Shown here in pieces: positions 8,657-16,553 of a stretch of DNA of 64,000 bases (position 1 is its first letter; each line of letters opens with the position of its first letter). The DNA lies in contig OZ245325.1 in NCBI GenBank assembly GCA_965225705.1, positions 248,001 to 312,000 of the forward strand. Direction: 5' to 3'. The DNA comes from G965225705 sp965225705 (lineage in GTDB: Bacteria > Pseudomonadota > Alphaproteobacteria > Caulobacterales > Maricaulaceae). The notes beneath the pieces are model-generated. The model worked only from the letters and a program-made list of their open reading frames with translations, searched no databases and was not told the DNA's origin. The position numbers and the translations under genes were made by a program.

Positions 8657-8917
8657 GATGATCTCCCTGTTTTGTGTTTGGCCTGTCCTGAAACAAAGAT
8701 ACCTAACGTCTTTGCGCACCTCAAGGCAAGTCTGCAAATCCTCACTCATCATGGGAAGGTAAACTGATGGTCTTACCTGAGAGCCACATATACAACCATT
8801 ATCTATTACCAACCCCTATGCCTCAAGCGATTATAGCGTATTTAGCCGAGCTATCACACATGGGTATTAAGCGGGTACTGATGCGGTATCCTGAAAAGGC
8901 TTAGAGAGGTCAAACCC
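8657..8917. other. Junction between the lptM-lysA unit and the AT-rich block
   Basis: About 260 bases. A 45-codon plus-strand frame (8767-8904) has no recognisable family and no ribosome binding site; it could be the decayed end of a mobile-element or other gene. No direct repeats or inverted termini were recognised at the boundary. Confidence 0.3.
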
Positions 8918-9772
8918 TTAGTTATCTAAAAGCTCTAAAATATATGCTGAAACGGTGTGTGCAGCATGAATAGCAAGCCTAGCGTGACGTGGACGAATAT
9001 TACTTTTTTGAAGCTGAGTTGCTGATCTTCCATGGGCGGAACTTTTCTTGTTTCTAAGGTACATCGTACCATCTACAATATTGTACAGGCCAGATGCTAT
9101 TTTCTTTAAACCCTTGTTATCCATCTCTTTGGGATTAATGCCTATATGACCAACAACCTTTTTCCATAAATTTAATAAAGAGTCAGTTTCTTCTTTATAG
9201 TCAATGTGATAGTGGTTTAGGTATGCTTTAAGAGAGGCTTCAAGAACGCAACCAGCATTATGAACAGCAGCCATAGGGTCTTTTTCCACGTTACTCAGTG
9301 CTCTTCGTATTTCAATGTTAACAGCAGGGAGTTTTTTCCGTTTTACATGTTCATATAGTGAACGAGTTGGCGTAGCTCCTCCAGATACAATCTCTCCTCC
9401 TGGCAAGTATTGCAATCCGTTCTCATTAAGAGACTCTATAATTTTAGTTTTATCAGCCTCAAAAGCTTTAATAGCCTCTTCATTACTATTGAAGCTCTTA
9501 CCTGCATAGCAACAATTTTCTGGTTCAGTTTTTTCCATAAAGGCCTCAATTATAGCTTCTAGCACTGTGATAGGGGAGTCATGCCCTTGATTTACCATTC
9601 TCAGCCAATCAGTTACTTTATCTGGCTTGTTTTTTTCCTTGTTTTTTTCGGGGATGTTTTCAGATGCAGATGCATGAAGAAAGAGGCCATCAATCTGCTT
9701 ATGGGTGTAATTATCAGGTAATATTTGAGATAATAGCCCAATAGTTTTCTCTGGGATCTTGTTTTTCATCAT
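8918..9772 (-). CDS. Abi_C-domain (abortive-infection-like) protein
   Basis: 284 residues. The C-terminal half (~160-284) matches the abortive infection protein-like C-terminal domain: an ALSNVEKDPMAAVHNAGCV segment, a Leu-rich middle, then YLRNKKSSAHGR with the hallmark LRN-K-x-AHG pattern and RHARLAIHAAHT. The N-terminal half is Lys/Glu-rich and unrecognised. GAGGAG lies six bases before the ATG at 9772. The gene is AT-rich compared with its neighbours and stands alone, which fits horizontal transfer. Proteins with this domain are linked to phage defence, but the biochemical activity is unknown, and some members may have other roles. Confidence 0.75.
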   Translation of the reverse strand: MMKNKIPEKTIGLLSQILPDNYTHKQIDGLFLHASASENIPEKNKEKNKPDKVTDWLRMVNQGHDSPITVLEAIIEAFMEKTEPENCCYAGKSFNSNEEAIKAFEADKTKIIESLNENGLQYLPGGEIVSGGATPTRSLYEHVKRKKLPAVNIEIRRALSNVEKDPMAAVHNAGCVLEASLKAYLNHYHIDYKEETDSLLNLWKKVVGHIGINPKEMDNKGLKKIASGLYNIVDGTMYLRNKKSSAHGRSATQLQKSNIRPRHARLAIHAAHTVSAYILELLDN

Positions 9773-9821
9773 ATCATTCTCCTCTGGTACCCATGCGTTT
9801 TATTATTCTTACAGGGCCATG

Positions 9822-9855
9822 AAAAAAGGGAAGGGATATCTTTTCCCTTTCCCCA
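9822..9855 (-). terminator. Rho-independent terminator of the beta-barrel gene
   Basis: On the minus strand GGGAAAGGG pairs with CCCTTCCC across a short loop (one bulge), followed directly by six T residues. It lies ~45 bases past the stop of the minus-strand beta-barrel gene and ends transcription before the Abi_C gene. Confidence 0.75.
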
Positions 9856-9899
9856 ATACTTCTTCTGAGACAAAATTGTTTTTAACCTGAAATACGCCC

Positions 9900-10527
9900 T
9901 CAAAAATTATAGATAAAATAAAGTGAGAACTCATTATCTGTAAATTCTGTCTTGCTGGCCTGAGCGTATTTTTTGTCTTTTTTGTAGTATGTATAATCAA
10001 AGCGAAAGGAAAAGTCTTCCGTCAAATTAAACTGGGCCCCGGCCCCAAAGCTAAATGTATCCAGGTTTTGTTTCCCTTTAAGGGAGAGGTTATACGTCTC
10101 ATCAGAAAGCTTTAGTTTCAAATCTGATTTGATATAACCAACACGGCCCAAAATATCGACAGACTCATTCACAGGAAAAAAACCCACAAGATAGACACCA
10201 ATCTGATATTTGTTTTTGATCGTTAAATCAACAGTATCAGATACCTCTCTCAGGTAAACTTTCTTATCGTCTCCAAGACCAAAGCTTGCCTCAACTTCCG
10301 CGCCGAAATAAGAGCCAAAACGATACCCACCACGCAAACCAAGACGATTGAATTTATAGTCATACTTTCTCTTTGTATTATCATACCTGTCCTCAACCTT
10401 CAAAGCTGAATACGTGTATCCCCCTCCCGCGTAAAAATGACCCGTATTCCAAAATTCTGCCCTTGCACTATGCGGCAGAAAAAAACACTAAAAAAGTAAA
10501 AAAGAACAACAATAAAGCTTTTCTCAT
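9900..10527 (-). pseudogene. Outer-membrane beta-barrel protein, frameshifted in the signal peptide
   Basis: The start is an ATG at 10527 with GGAG six bases upstream. It encodes a Phe/Leu-rich signal peptide that hits TAG after 19 codons. The correct frame resumes just past a run of seven T residues (minus strand; 10479-10485). Removing one T joins the signal peptide to PHSARAEFWNTGHFYAGGGY, with an ARA cleavage site, and gives an intact ~208-residue protein. The body shows alternating beta strands (GLRGGYRFG, FSFGAGAQFNLTEDFSFRFD) and ends in FSLYFIYNF, a C-terminal Phe typical of OmpA/OprF-like eight-stranded barrels. It may be off-phase in a phase-variable gene, expressed by transcriptional slippage, a fresh pseudogene or a sequencing error. 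Confidence 0.75.
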
Positions 10528-10844
10528 AGAAAACTCCAAAAAATTAAAGTAAAAATTCACGTTGATACAGTATCAATAGCAAAAGAAATTTTGCTAACAA
10601 GTATAAAGTAAAAAATTAAAAACAAATACTTACATGTGTTGTGCTTAAGCAACACTTTTCCTACAGCCCGGTGTTTACCTTTTTACAAACCCTTCGGAGC
10701 TTCTGAAAAAAATTGAGCCAGTTTCTCCCAAAGGGTTTGTCACATAAGGATCATCACAAAACTATCATATCCAGAAAAAACTCCCCCTCTGCCCGGAAGG
10801 GGAGTTTTGAATTATCCTGAACAAAACACAGATCTTCAAAAAAT
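10528..10844. other. AT-rich spacer between the multicopper oxidase and beta-barrel genes
   Basis: About 320 bases without a coding frame. It holds the multicopper oxidase terminator (10774-10808) and presumably the beta-barrel promoter, for which no clear hexamers stand out in the A/T runs at 10540-10640. Confidence 0.5.
10774..10808 (-). terminator. Rho-independent terminator of the multicopper oxidase gene
   Basis: A perfect ten-base inverted repeat, AAAACTCCCC (10777-10786) and GGGGAGTTTT (10799-10808), flanks a short loop and on the minus strand ends in a T run. It lies about 35 bases after the oxidase stop codon. Confidence 0.85.
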
Positions 10845-11981
10845 TTAGAGATCCTGAGGCTTTTTGGCGGGAAGAATGTGATAGCGTCCTGTCATCCCGG
10901 CTTTGAGATGATCATCAACATGGCAGTGAAACATCCAAATCCCCGGACTGTCCGGACGCATGTCTACCGTCACTGTGGTGGAAGGAAAGACAACCGCGGT
11001 GTCAAGACGGGAACCTTTGTGTAAAACGGTGCTGCCATGCCAGTGTGTCGAGTGCATATCCACTTCATTTCCAAAACCTATGACATACCACCTCACCCGT
11101 TCCCCCACATGCATTTCCGGCATGGTCCAGTTCCCAAAAAGACGTCCATTAATGGCATGCAGTAAATTACTTTCAACAAAAGCCTCATCTTCCTGATCCC
11201 ATGATCCTTCATTTTGCTCCCGCGTGCGGGCAAGGCTTATATTGTTATCAAGATAGGGGCTGGCATTTTCATCAAACACCTTAAAAAGAGTAACAAATTC
11301 TCTGTCAACATCTTTGGGGCGACCCTGTTCGTCAGCCATGCCAGCCTTTGTGATAAGAATAGCCCCAATCAGGCCCGCATTGGTGTCTGCAATTTCATCA
11401 ACATGGGAATGGTATGGCCAGACAACAGAACTGGGATCAGCGGGACCCGGTCCCGCCCGTTCAGACACCTGCCATGTGTAGATATACTGTTGCCCGGGGG
11501 CAACTTTATCATCTGCTTTATCCTGACCCTTTGTTCCATCATTGGTGGCGGATCCTTCAGAATCTTTTTTATAGAAAACCCCATGAGGATGCAGAGAATA
11601 GGGGCGTGAAGTTTTATTTTTAAAGGTTATGATAAGGGTATCACCGACTTCCCCCCGAAGAATGGGGCCAAGAATTTCTTTATGCTTCCATTCCGGAGGT
11701 GTAGGAATCTTCTTTGTAAAGCTTTCATCTTCATAAGAAAAAAAACGTGCTTTTTTATAGACCTTTCCAAGACGATCAGGACCCGTTTCTACAAAAATCT
11801 TCTGATCGTCTTTGAGCGGATGTCCCATCATAAGATCCTGTTCTTCAGGGGCATAATCCCAGTCCACTTCTTCTGCAGCAATATAATAATGGCGTTCACG
11901 GGCATGCGCTGGCAGAACAAAAAAAGAAAGCATTAAAGTGAAATATATAAAAAAACAGGAAGAGATATGCCGAATATTCAT
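10845..11981 (-). CDS. Secreted two-domain multicopper oxidase
   Basis: 378 residues with a Sec signal peptide ending PAHA (~residues 1-27). Two cupredoxin domains carry the four copper motifs in order: LHPHG, WPYHSH, HSTHWHG and HCHVDDHLKAGM. Together these make the trinuclear cluster plus a type 1 site with Cys, two His and axial Met. Only the second domain has the type 1 Cys; the first (HSHVDE) has none, which fits the two-domain oxidases related to ceruloplasmin. Members oxidise Fe(II), Cu(I) or phenols in the periplasm; the substrate here is not known. A Fur-like palindrome just upstream (12012-12028) hints at metal control and a ferroxidase or metal-defence role. Confidence 0.87.
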   Translation of the reverse strand: MNIRHISSCFFIYFTLMLSFFVLPAHARERHYYIAAEEVDWDYAPEEQDLMMGHPLKDDQKIFVETGPDRLGKVYKKARFFSYEDESFTKKIPTPPEWKHKEILGPILRGEVGDTLIITFKNKTSRPYSLHPHGVFYKKDSEGSATNDGTKGQDKADDKVAPGQQYIYTWQVSERAGPGPADPSSVVWPYHSHVDEIADTNAGLIGAILITKAGMADEQGRPKDVDREFVTLFKVFDENASPYLDNNISLARTREQNEGSWDQEDEAFVESNLLHAINGRLFGNWTMPEMHVGERVRWYVIGFGNEVDMHSTHWHGSTVLHKGSRLDTAVVFPSTTVTVDMRPDSPGIWMFHCHVDDHLKAGMTGRYHILPAKKPQDL

Positions 11982-12011
11982 TTTTTAATCCCGGAATATA
12001 TGTAAAAGAAA

Positions 12012-12028
12012 ATGATTATTATAATCAT
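12012..12028. promoter_or_regulatory. Perfect palindrome resembling a Fur-family operator
   Basis: ATGATTATTATAATCAT is a perfect 8-1-8 palindrome, 31-47 bases upstream of the oxidase start and ~115 bases from miaA. It is close to the Fur 7-1-7 consensus TGATAATnATTATCA, differing only in swapped inner A/T pairs. A Fur, Mur or Zur-like regulator is likely; which metal cannot be told. Confidence 0.5.
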
Positions 12029-12142
12029 AGTTAAGAATGGTTAAAAAATGATGTCAAACAGAGCTTCCTTCTTTGAAGGTCAAAAGCTTATAACTCTCCC
12101 TGTGTTCCTAAAAATTTGTCATCTGTGATAAGAGCTAAAACC

Positions 12143-13177
12143 ATGACAGCATATTTTTTATGTCTTGCTGGTCCAACAGCATCGGGCAAAACTGCGTTAG
12201 CCCTTCAGCTGGCAGAGTTTTTTGACGCTGAGATCATCAATGCTGATTCTATGCAGGTGTATCGGGACTGGCAAATTTTGACAGCGCGCCCCGCGCCAGA
12301 GCACATGAAGACCATCCCTCACCATCTTTTTGGGCATGTGGACGCTGGCACGCGTTATACTGTGGCACACTGGCTTGAGGAAACGGTCACATGCCTCAGA
12401 GCGTGCCATGCGCGTGGGCGTCTGGGTCTTGTTGTCGGGGGGACGGGACTTTATTTCACAGCCCTTACACAGGGACTTGCCCCTGTTCCTGATCCCGGCG
12501 AGGCAGCACGGCATGAGACCGAAACCCTTTTCAGGCATGATGGTCCTCAGGGATTGTATACCATGGCCCTTAAGCTTGATCCCCTGGGGGCAGGACGTGT
12601 TGCGCCCGGGGATATATCACGTCTCAGGCGGCTTGTTGAAGTTGCTTTAGGGACAGAAAAACCTCTCTCTGCCTGGCAGGCCATGACGCAAGCACCTTTT
12701 CCCAAAACAGCCTGGCAGGGTCTTGTTCTAACCCCCCCAAAAGAGGTGCTGCACGCCCGTCTTGAGGAGCGTTTTGACAAAATGATGGAAGAAGGGGGAT
12801 TAGAGGAAGTGCGTCAGGTCATGGGACGTCATCCGGACCCCTCTATGCCGGCTATGAAAGTCCTGGGAGCTCCGCCTCTTATGGAATATTTAAGGGGAAA
12901 ACTGGATTTCGATACAGCCAGAGAGCAGGCTAAACGAGACACACGCCGGTATGCCAAACGACAAAACACCTGGTTTCGTGGTCAAATGCCAGACTGGCCC
13001 CGCCTCTCCCCGCTCTATGAACACCCACAGGATGAACACCCGGAGGGTGAGCACTCAAAAGGGGGGCCACCGGAAGGGGGTGTTCAGGACGACATACCCC
13101 TACACAATGTCCCTGCGCAAGGGTGGAATTTACACAATCTTGCTGAGGTTTTTCAGCCCTATATCAGATCCCGTTAA
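12143..13177 (+). CDS. miaA: tRNA dimethylallyltransferase
   Basis: 344 residues. Adds a dimethylallyl group to A37 of tRNAs reading UNN codons. The P-loop GPTASGKT lies near residues 10-17, then DSMQVYRDW, GGTGLYF and the late KRQNTWFRGQ are the family motifs. I use the ATG at 12143 because it places the P-loop at the usual distance from the N-terminus; upstream in-frame starts are TTG-type. The C-terminal tail carries four 5-residue repeats (13019-13078) not expected in the family, and is otherwise dispensable-looking. The last 14 bases overlap the 3' end of the convergent ubiA gene. Confidence 0.94.
   Translation: MTAYFLCLAGPTASGKTALALQLAEFFDAEIINADSMQVYRDWQILTARPAPEHMKTIPHHLFGHVDAGTRYTVAHWLEETVTCLRACHARGRLGLVVGGTGLYFTALTQGLAPVPDPGEAARHETETLFRHDGPQGLYTMALKLDPLGAGRVAPGDISRLRRLVEVALGTEKPLSAWQAMTQAPFPKTAWQGLVLTPPKEVLHARLEERFDKMMEEGGLEEVRQVMGRHPDPSMPAMKVLGAPPLMEYLRGKLDFDTAREQAKRDTRRYAKRQNTWFRGQMPDWPRLSPLYEHPQDEHPEGEHSKGGPPEGGVQDDIPLHNVPAQGWNLHNLAEVFQPYIRSR
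13019..13078 (+). repeat. 15-bp coding tandem repeat in the miaA tail
   Basis: Four imperfect 15-base units encode EHPQD, EHPEG, EHSKG and GPPEG. The first two differ at few positions and the last two are more diverged. Since the unit is a multiple of three, copy-number change would keep the frame. Confidence 0.7.
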
Positions 13178-14126
13178 AAAGCCCCACACATCCAAAACCG
13201 AGAAGAAGCAAAACTCCCGCTTTCTGGTTAGAGCAAAAAACAGCAAGACAATGGCGGGAATCTTCAAAACGGACGGTCATCACCTGCCATAAAAGATGCA
13301 GCGCAAAAGGAAGAACAGCTAAACTCCCCCAAAGACCAGCTTTAAGAAACGCTGCAAGGCCCGCAAGACCCGCGGCCATGACATAAAAAAAGGCGACCCC
13401 TTTTCTGATATGCTCCCCGAATAAGCGTGCCCCGGAATGAACACCGATAAGCGCATCATCTTCTAAATCCTGGCGGGCATAAATGGTATCATAACCTAAA
13501 ATCCAGAAAAACATGCTGGCATAAAAACACAGGACAGGCCAGGTAAAGCCATGATCAAGCGCCACACCCGCCACAAGAGCCCCCCAGCTGAAGACAAGGC
13601 CAAGCCAGGCCTGAGGCAAAGCAAAAAACCTTTTCATAAAAGGATAGAGAGCCACAAGGGGTATAGAGGCAAGAGCTGTCAGACGCGTCAAAAGATCTGG
13701 TAAAAGGGGGAGAAGTGAGCAGGCAAGCACAAGATGCAGGCAAAGCCAGATAAAAGCCTGACCAGGTGTAAGATGCCCCGCGGCAAGGGGACGGCCAGCC
13801 GTTCTTGCAACCTTTGCATCCAAATCCCTATCTGCAATATCATTATAAATACATCCGGCACTTCGTGCTATAACAGAGCCCACAATCAAAACACAGGCCA
13901 GGCGAAGATCGCTGAGGGCATACGCCCCCCCGGACCGCATAAGAGCCAGAGCCGCAAGGCCCGGTAAAGCCAAAAGCCAAAAACCTATAGGTCTGTCATA
14001 GCGCCCCAGGTGCAGATAGGGGCGTATCCGGAGCGGCGCATACCGATCCACCCAGTTCTTTGAGGGCGCATCGGCGATAGGGGGGGGCGGAATGTCCTGC
14101 TTCATACTTATCATCTTCTTTGTCAT
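13164..14126 (-). CDS. ubiA: 4-hydroxybenzoate polyprenyltransferase
   Basis: 320-residue polytopic membrane enzyme that prenylates 4-hydroxybenzoate in ubiquinone synthesis. The first Mg-diphosphate motif is NDIADRDLDAKVARTAGRPL (~residues 96-115) and the second is DTIYARQDLEDD. About eight to nine hydrophobic segments follow the family pattern, and the early RYDRPIGFWL segment is typical. Starts at 14126, 14114 and 14105 are possible; none has a strong ribosome binding site. It converges on miaA with a 14-base overlap. Confidence 0.94.
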   Translation of the reverse strand: MTKKMISMKQDIPPPPIADAPSKNWVDRYAPLRIRPYLHLGRYDRPIGFWLLALPGLAALALMRSGGAYALSDLRLACVLIVGSVIARSAGCIYNDIADRDLDAKVARTAGRPLAAGHLTPGQAFIWLCLHLVLACSLLPLLPDLLTRLTALASIPLVALYPFMKRFFALPQAWLGLVFSWGALVAGVALDHGFTWPVLCFYASMFFWILGYDTIYARQDLEDDALIGVHSGARLFGEHIRKGVAFFYVMAAGLAGLAAFLKAGLWGSLAVLPFALHLLWQVMTVRFEDSRHCLAVFCSNQKAGVLLLLGFGCVGLFNGI

Positions 14127-14474
14127 ACGGGATAAAGCCTACATACGCAAAGCCTGTAAAATCAAGGGGCCCTGTTGTAAATTATGTGAGACCCTTTCAG
14201 AATACAAATCCCTCTTTTCCGGAGAGCCTCGCGTCAGATGTACAGAAGGGGGAGTGTTGTCCTGTCCCGTCTCCATCTTCTTCTTACAGGACAAGTTACA
14301 GGATAGGGGGGCTTTTCATGCCCGGATAAAAAGGGCATAGTCCTGCCGCTGTGATCACAAACCTGCCCGCACCCTATACAAACAGAATAACACACATCAG
14401 ACATCTCCCCGGTCAGACATCAGCGATATGGACACCAGCAAAAGGGAGGGGTACATCTTAAGGACAAAGCTTTT
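14127..14474. other. Intergenic region between ubiA and engB, divergent promoters and an RNA hairpin element
   Basis: About 350 bases without a credible gene. It must hold the promoters for divergent ubiA and engB. A compact structured element can be drawn at 14301-14380 (see separate entry). Confidence 0.5.
14301..14380 (+). other. Predicted structured RNA element upstream of engB
   Basis: A closing stem forms from ATAGGG (14303-14308) with CCCTAT (14372-14377), continued by GGGC (14309-14312) with GCCC (14365-14368) across a GCA bulge. Inside it is a perfect hairpin, ATGCCC (14318-14323) with GGGCAT (14333-14338). The remainder holds CCGCTGTGA and AAACCTGCC, which recall pieces of a cobalamin riboswitch, but the element is far too short for one. 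Function unknown. Confidence 0.35.
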
Positions 14475-15113
14475 ATGACAATGACAGAAGAACAGGAGAG
14501 GGATATCTTACAGGAAAAAGCCAAAAAACTTTTTCTCAAAACCTCTCACTTTGTCCGCGGTGCTGTGTCTTTAGAGGGCCTGCCGTCTCCGGACAGACCG
14601 GAACTTGCTTTTGCAGGCCGCTCTAATGTTGGAAAATCAAGCCTTTTAAATGCCCTTTTGGGCAGAAAAGATCTGGCCCGAACCTCCAACACGCCGGGGC
14701 GAACCCGTGAACTGAATATTTTTGACATAGGGGGAGAGATATATCTGGTTGATCTCCCGGGCTATGGCTATGCGCGTGCCCCCAGAAAAACTGTACAGGC
14801 CTGGACTTCTCTCACGCGGCTTTACTGGCGTGGGCGTCCGAATTTGAAAAGGGTGTTTTTGCTGATTGATTCACGCCATGGGCTTAAAGATTCTGATGAT
14901 AAGGTTATGGACCTTCTTGATGATGCCGCGGTTGTCTATCAGATTGTTTTGACAAAAACAGATAAAATCCGTGATCTTCAGGCCTGCCATGACAGGGTCA
15001 AAGCCTCCCTCATGCGCCGCCCGGCAGCTCACCCCGAAATTCTCACCACGTCTGCGCGAAAAAAAACAGGTTTAGAAGATTTACGTCTCCATATTTCTTC
15101 TTTTTTAGGTTAA
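14475..15113 (+). CDS. engB: Ribosome-biogenesis GTPase EngB/YsxC
   Basis: 212 residues. Essential GTPase that assists late assembly of the 50S subunit. All G motifs are visible: G1 GRSNVGKS (~residues 49-56), G2 around SNTPGRTRE, G3 DLPGYG, G4 TKTDK and G5 SARKK. AAGGAC lies eight bases before the ATG at 14475; an ATG two codons on is an alternative. It starts a run of plus-strand genes with zapE and the glutathione transferase, but spacing of more than 100 bases suggests separate control. Confidence 0.95.
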   Translation: MTMTEEQERDILQEKAKKLFLKTSHFVRGAVSLEGLPSPDRPELAFAGRSNVGKSSLLNALLGRKDLARTSNTPGRTRELNIFDIGGEIYLVDLPGYGYARAPRKTVQAWTSLTRLYWRGRPNLKRVFLLIDSRHGLKDSDDKVMDLLDDAAVVYQIVLTKTDKIRDLQACHDRVKASLMRRPAAHPEILTTSARKKTGLEDLRLHISSFLG

Positions 15114-15230
15114 TGTTTCTGTTCTGCCTTAAAAAGCCTTCTCAAATATAAGGAAAAAGAAAAATTTTCATGTCATAATGGTGGCACATAACAAAAAGAT
15201 ACCTCCTCAACCCTGTTCGTGTGATGTTGT

Positions 15231-16421
15231 ATGACCGCAGACTCTCCCTATGATGAACCTCTTAAAACCTGGCGGGCAGATATTGCCAAAGGCACGCTTC
15301 ACTATGATGCCGCGCAGGAAAAAATAGCACAGCGCCTGACCCTGCTGAATCAAGAACTTGCCAGCTATAAACCCCGTTCTTTACCTTTTTTTAAAAAGCC
15401 CCCCCGTCCACGGGGTGTCTATCTTTGGGGCTCTGTTGGACGGGGGAAGTCTATGCTGATGGATATTTTTTATAAAACAGCCCCCCTGTCCCACAAAAAA
15501 CGATTGCATTTTCATGCCTTTATGCAAGACGTCCATGAACGTCTTGATCGTGTGCGACAGGGAACACACATGCCCCAAAACCACCACAGACACGGTAGAA
15601 AAAAGGAAAGCGAGGATCCTGTAGACCCTGTTGCACGTGGCCTGATGAATGAGTTTAAACTTTTGTGTCTCGATGAAATGGATATTAAGGATATTGCCGA
15701 TGCTATGCTGGTGGGGCGTCTGTTTACATCCCTGTTTTCCTATGGCCTCATTTTGATCACAACCTCCAACAGACCCCCACAGGATCTCTATAAAAATGGT
15801 TTAAACCGGGCCTTATTCCTCCCCTTTACGGATCTTCTTGACAGCAATGTGGACAGTCTGTGCCTTGACGGGGAAACAGATTATCGCAGGCAGGCCCCTG
15901 AAGATCAAAAAATTTATCTCACCCCTTTAGACAGGCAGGCCAGATCTGACATGGAGGCCCTCTGGACACTCTGGACACAGGGGGCGCATGAGGACAGCAT
16001 GCCCCTGTCCTTTAAAGGACGAAAGCTTTTTGTCCCCCGCATGGCCGGGACCTGTGCACGTTTTACATTTGAGGAAATTTTTGAAGCCCCTTTAGGGATT
16101 GCAGATTATCTGGCGCTGGCAGCGCATTTTGACATGGTTTTTGTTGAGGGTATGCCCCTTCTGGGGCCGGACCAGCGTAATGCCGCACGGCGCTTTATTC
16201 TTCTTATTGATGCCCTTTATGAAACCGGGGGTGCCCTTGTCTTAAGTGCTGCAGGATCTCCGGATATGCTTTACAGGGAGGGACTGGAAGCTTTTGAATT
16301 CCAGCGCGCCCTTTCACGCCTGAAGGAAATGGGATCACGGGACTATCTTAAAAGACTTCAGGAAAAACAGATCAAAAAAGACCATCATAAATATTTTCGC
16401 GTCGGTGATTTTAATAGATGA
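15231..16421 (+). CDS. zapE: AFG1-like ATPase, cell division protein ZapE
   Basis: 396 residues. P-loop ATPase of the AFG1/ZapE family; in E. coli it acts at the constricting Z-ring, and mitochondrial AFG1 helps clear misassembled respiratory subunits. Walker A is GSVGRGKS (~residues 67-74), followed by HFHAFMQDVHERL, then Walker B LLCLDEMDIKDIADAML and the sensor region TTSNRPPQDLYKNGLNR. Later segments (GTCARFTFEE, GPDQRNAARRFILLIDALYE) match the family end to end. Length is normal. Confidence 0.93.
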   Translation: MTADSPYDEPLKTWRADIAKGTLHYDAAQEKIAQRLTLLNQELASYKPRSLPFFKKPPRPRGVYLWGSVGRGKSMLMDIFYKTAPLSHKKRLHFHAFMQDVHERLDRVRQGTHMPQNHHRHGRKKESEDPVDPVARGLMNEFKLLCLDEMDIKDIADAMLVGRLFTSLFSYGLILITTSNRPPQDLYKNGLNRALFLPFTDLLDSNVDSLCLDGETDYRRQAPEDQKIYLTPLDRQARSDMEALWTLWTQGAHEDSMPLSFKGRKLFVPRMAGTCARFTFEEIFEAPLGIADYLALAAHFDMVFVEGMPLLGPDQRNAARRFILLIDALYETGGALVLSAAGSPDMLYREGLEAFEFQRALSRLKEMGSRDYLKRLQEKQIKKDHHKYFRVGDFNR

Positions 16422-16553
16422 TACAGATATTAGAAAGTAACAAAGAGACAACATTCATAAAATTCCTGGATCCAGATGTAAAAACATCCTAAAACAAGGT
16501 GAACGCCCGTCTCACAAGGAGACATAAAAACTGTCATACAGGAAATATATCTT

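Noticed and set aside
8767..8904. 45-codon plus-strand frame at the edge of the AT-rich block
   Set aside because: No family, no ribosome binding site, and it overlaps the lptM upstream region; too weak to call as a gene or element remnant.
14340..14382. Cobalamin riboswitch upstream of engB
   Set aside because: CCGCTGTGA and AAACCTGCC resemble conserved pieces, but only five bases separate them and the core is missing. No B12-related gene follows. Kept only as an unidentified structured element.
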